5,887 bases of DNA from Clostridia bacterium. GTDB lineage: Bacteria > Bacillota > Clostridia > Oscillospirales > Acutalibacteraceae. Location: positions 1 through 5,887 of the forward strand of contig JAKSQR010000099.1 of assembly GCA_024404065.1 (NCBI GenBank), read 5' to 3'. The first letter of the stretch is position 1, and every line of letters begins with the position of its first letter. Shown piece by piece: positions 4,518-5,887 of the stretch. Position numbers and translations under genes: made by a program. The notes under the pieces were generated by a model. The model searched no databases. It saw nothing but the letters and a program-made list of their open reading frames with translations, and had not been told where the DNA came from.

Positions 4518-5887
4518 ATGGTAGATAAGTACGAATCCCCACTCAGTTCAAGATACGCCTCTGATTATATGCTTGAGCTTTTTTCACACAGAACAAGAAT
4601 TGTAACCTGGAGAAAGCTCTGGATTGCACTTGCTCAGGCTGAGAATAAGCTTGGTCTCCCCGTAACACAGGAGCAGGTTGACCAGCTTAAGGCTAATGTT
4701 GATAACATTGATTTTGATGTTGCAGCAGCAAGAGAAAAAGAAGTACGCCATGATGTTATGGCTCACGTTTACACATACGGTAAGGTTGCTCCCGATGCAG
4801 CAGGTATTATCCACCTTGGTGCTACAAGCTGCTATGTAACCGATAATGCAGATGTTATCATTTACAGAGATGCTCTTACATACCTTCGCAAGGAGCTTCA
4901 GGGCGTAATTGCAAACCTTGCAGATTTCGCTGAGAAATATAAGGCACTCCCCACACTTGGTTATACTCACTATCAGCCTGCACAGCTTGTAACAGTTGGT
5001 AAGAGAGCTACTCTCTGGATGCAGGATTTTGTAGCTGACCTTGAAGAGCTTGATTTCGTAATCGGCTCAATGAAGCTTTTAGGCTGCAGAGGTACAACAG
5101 GTACTGAGGCAAGCTTTATGGAGCTTTTTGAGGGTGACGGCGCAAAGATTGACGAAATGAACAGAATGATATGTGCTGATTTCGGCTTTGACAAGTGCTT
5201 TGCCGTAAGCGGTCAGACCTATCCCCGTAAATTCGACAGCCGTATTCTTAACGTACTCTCATCAATCGCACAAAGCGCTTACAGAATGGCTAACGATATA
5301 AGACTTCTTCAGCACGACCGTCAGGTTGAGGAGCCCTTTGAGAAGAATCAGATTGGTTCATCTGCAATGGCTTACAAGCGTAACCCCATGAGAAGCGAGC
5401 GTATCTGCTCCCTTTCACGTTACCTTATGGCTGATGCACTTAATGCACCTATGACCGCTTCCACACAGTGGCTTGAGAGAACACTTGATGACTCTGCAAA
5501 CCGCAGAATCTCAATCCCCGAAGGCTGCCTTTGTGCAGATGCAGTTCTCCGCCTTGCACAGAATGTTACAAACGGTCTTGTTGTAAACGAAAAGATTGTT
5601 GACAGAACAGTAAGAGAGTATCTTCCCTTTATCGCTACTGAAAACATCCTTATGGAAGGTGTTAAGAGAGGCGGCGACAGACAGGAGCTTCACGAGGTTA
5701 TCCGCTCCTGCTCAATGGAGGCTACCGCAAGAATGAAGAATGGTGAGCCCTGCGCACTTCTTGAGGCACTTGCAGAGAGAAGCGAATTTAACCTTTCAAA
5801 GGCAGAGCTTGAGGCACTTCTTGACCCATCACTTTACATAGGCAGATGTCCCGAGCAGGTTGATAAATTCCTTGCAGAGGTAAGACC
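4518..5887 (+). CDS. purB: Adenylosuccinate lyase, eukaryote-like type (3' end beyond the right edge)
   Basis: PurB removes fumarate from adenylosuccinate to give AMP, and from SAICAR to give AICAR in IMP synthesis; it is usually a cytoplasmic homotetramer of the fumarase/aspartase superfamily. The 456 visible codons begin MVDKYESPLSSRYASDYMLE and lack only the last few dozen residues or fewer. Superfamily regions in order are RHDVMAHV (77-84), HLGATSCYVTDN (99-110), TLGYTHYQPAQ with His151 as expected general acid/base, and the flexible signature loop GSSAMAYKRNP (280-290), with Ser281/282 in the catalytic position. The segment WLERTLDDSANRRI resembles animal ADSL (human has WFERTLDDSANRRI), so it belongs to the eukaryote-like branch rather than the E. 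coli type. The usual Pro in SSAMPYKRNP is Ala here. Its RBS, AAGGAG (4505-4510), overlaps the purA TAA stop, indicating a purA-purB operon with coupled translation. Confidence 0.96.
   Translation, partial: MVDKYESPLSSRYASDYMLELFSHRTRIVTWRKLWIALAQAENKLGLPVTQEQVDQLKANVDNIDFDVAAAREKEVRHDVMAHVYTYGKVAPDAAGIIHLGATSCYVTDNADVIIYRDALTYLRKELQGVIANLADFAEKYKALPTLGYTHYQPAQLVTVGKRATLWMQDFVADLEELDFVIGSMKLLGCRGTTGTEASFMELFEGDGAKIDEMNRMICADFGFDKCFAVSGQTYPRKFDSRILNVLSSIAQSAYRMANDIRLLQHDRQVEEPFEKNQIGSSAMAYKRNPMRSERICSLSRYLMADALNAPMTASTQWLERTLDDSANRRISIPEGCLCADAVLRLAQNVTNGLVVNEKIVDRTVREYLPFIATENILMEGVKRGGDRQELHEVIRSCSMEATARMKNGEPCALLEALAERSEFNLSKAELEALLDPSLYIGRCPEQVDKFLAEVR

Noticed and set aside
4584..4970. Minus-strand 128-codon open frame with many Cys
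   Set aside because: It is wholly antisense to the well-supported purB coding sequence, has no recognisable domain, and its composition is what reverse reading of purB codons would give.
4973..5693. Several minus-strand open frames across purB (4973-5194, 5420-5647, 5511-5693)
   Set aside because: They overlap the purB coding region, two overlap each other, and none has a recognisable product.

Overview
This 5.9 kb window looks like ordinary chromosomal housekeeping DNA from an anaerobic, moderately low-GC Firmicute. The most likely source is a Clostridia member of the Ruminococcus / Oscillospiraceae or Lachnospiraceae type. That placement is an inference from gene types (NADP-type GdhA, BioY, a divergent clostridial-style PurA, a eukaryote-like PurB), purine-rich Shine-Dalgarno sites, and codon habits (CTT Leu, AGA Arg, CCC Pro, GGT/GGC Gly). 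I see no mobile element, CRISPR array, rRNA or tRNA.

Layout. Positions 1-461 (minus strand) hold the N-terminal third of a type I glutamine synthetase (glnA), running off the left edge. Positions 462-755 are a divergent regulatory region. It has a strong sigma-A-like promoter facing each way, and each is followed, before the first gene, by a hairpin plus T-run that looks like an intrinsic terminator. The rightward promoter also has a 10 bp perfect inverted repeat spanning its -10 box and probable start site. Rightward lie an unrecognised 74-codon ORF (756-980), NADP-type glutamate dehydrogenase gdhA (1047-2396) and a clear terminator (2440-2472). Next comes a free-standing biotin transporter S component, bioY (2608-3159). 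Last is a purA-purB pair (3232-4506 and 4518 to the right edge), with the purB ribosome binding site overlapping the purA stop codon.

How the genes work together. GlnA and GdhA are the two main ammonium-assimilating enzymes (glutamine and glutamate synthesis). Their divergent arrangement around one control region suggests a nitrogen-control node. PurA and PurB catalyse the two consecutive steps IMP -> adenylosuccinate -> AMP, using aspartate as nitrogen donor and releasing fumarate. BioY imports biotin and has no obvious pathway link to its neighbours.

What deserves attention. I found no convincing new multi-gene system. The best leads are the paired promoter-then-terminator architecture between glnA and gdhA, the operator-like palindrome, the unassigned 74-aa ORF ahead of gdhA, and a PurA whose catalytic Asp and His are kept while several otherwise strongly conserved active-site motifs are rewritten.
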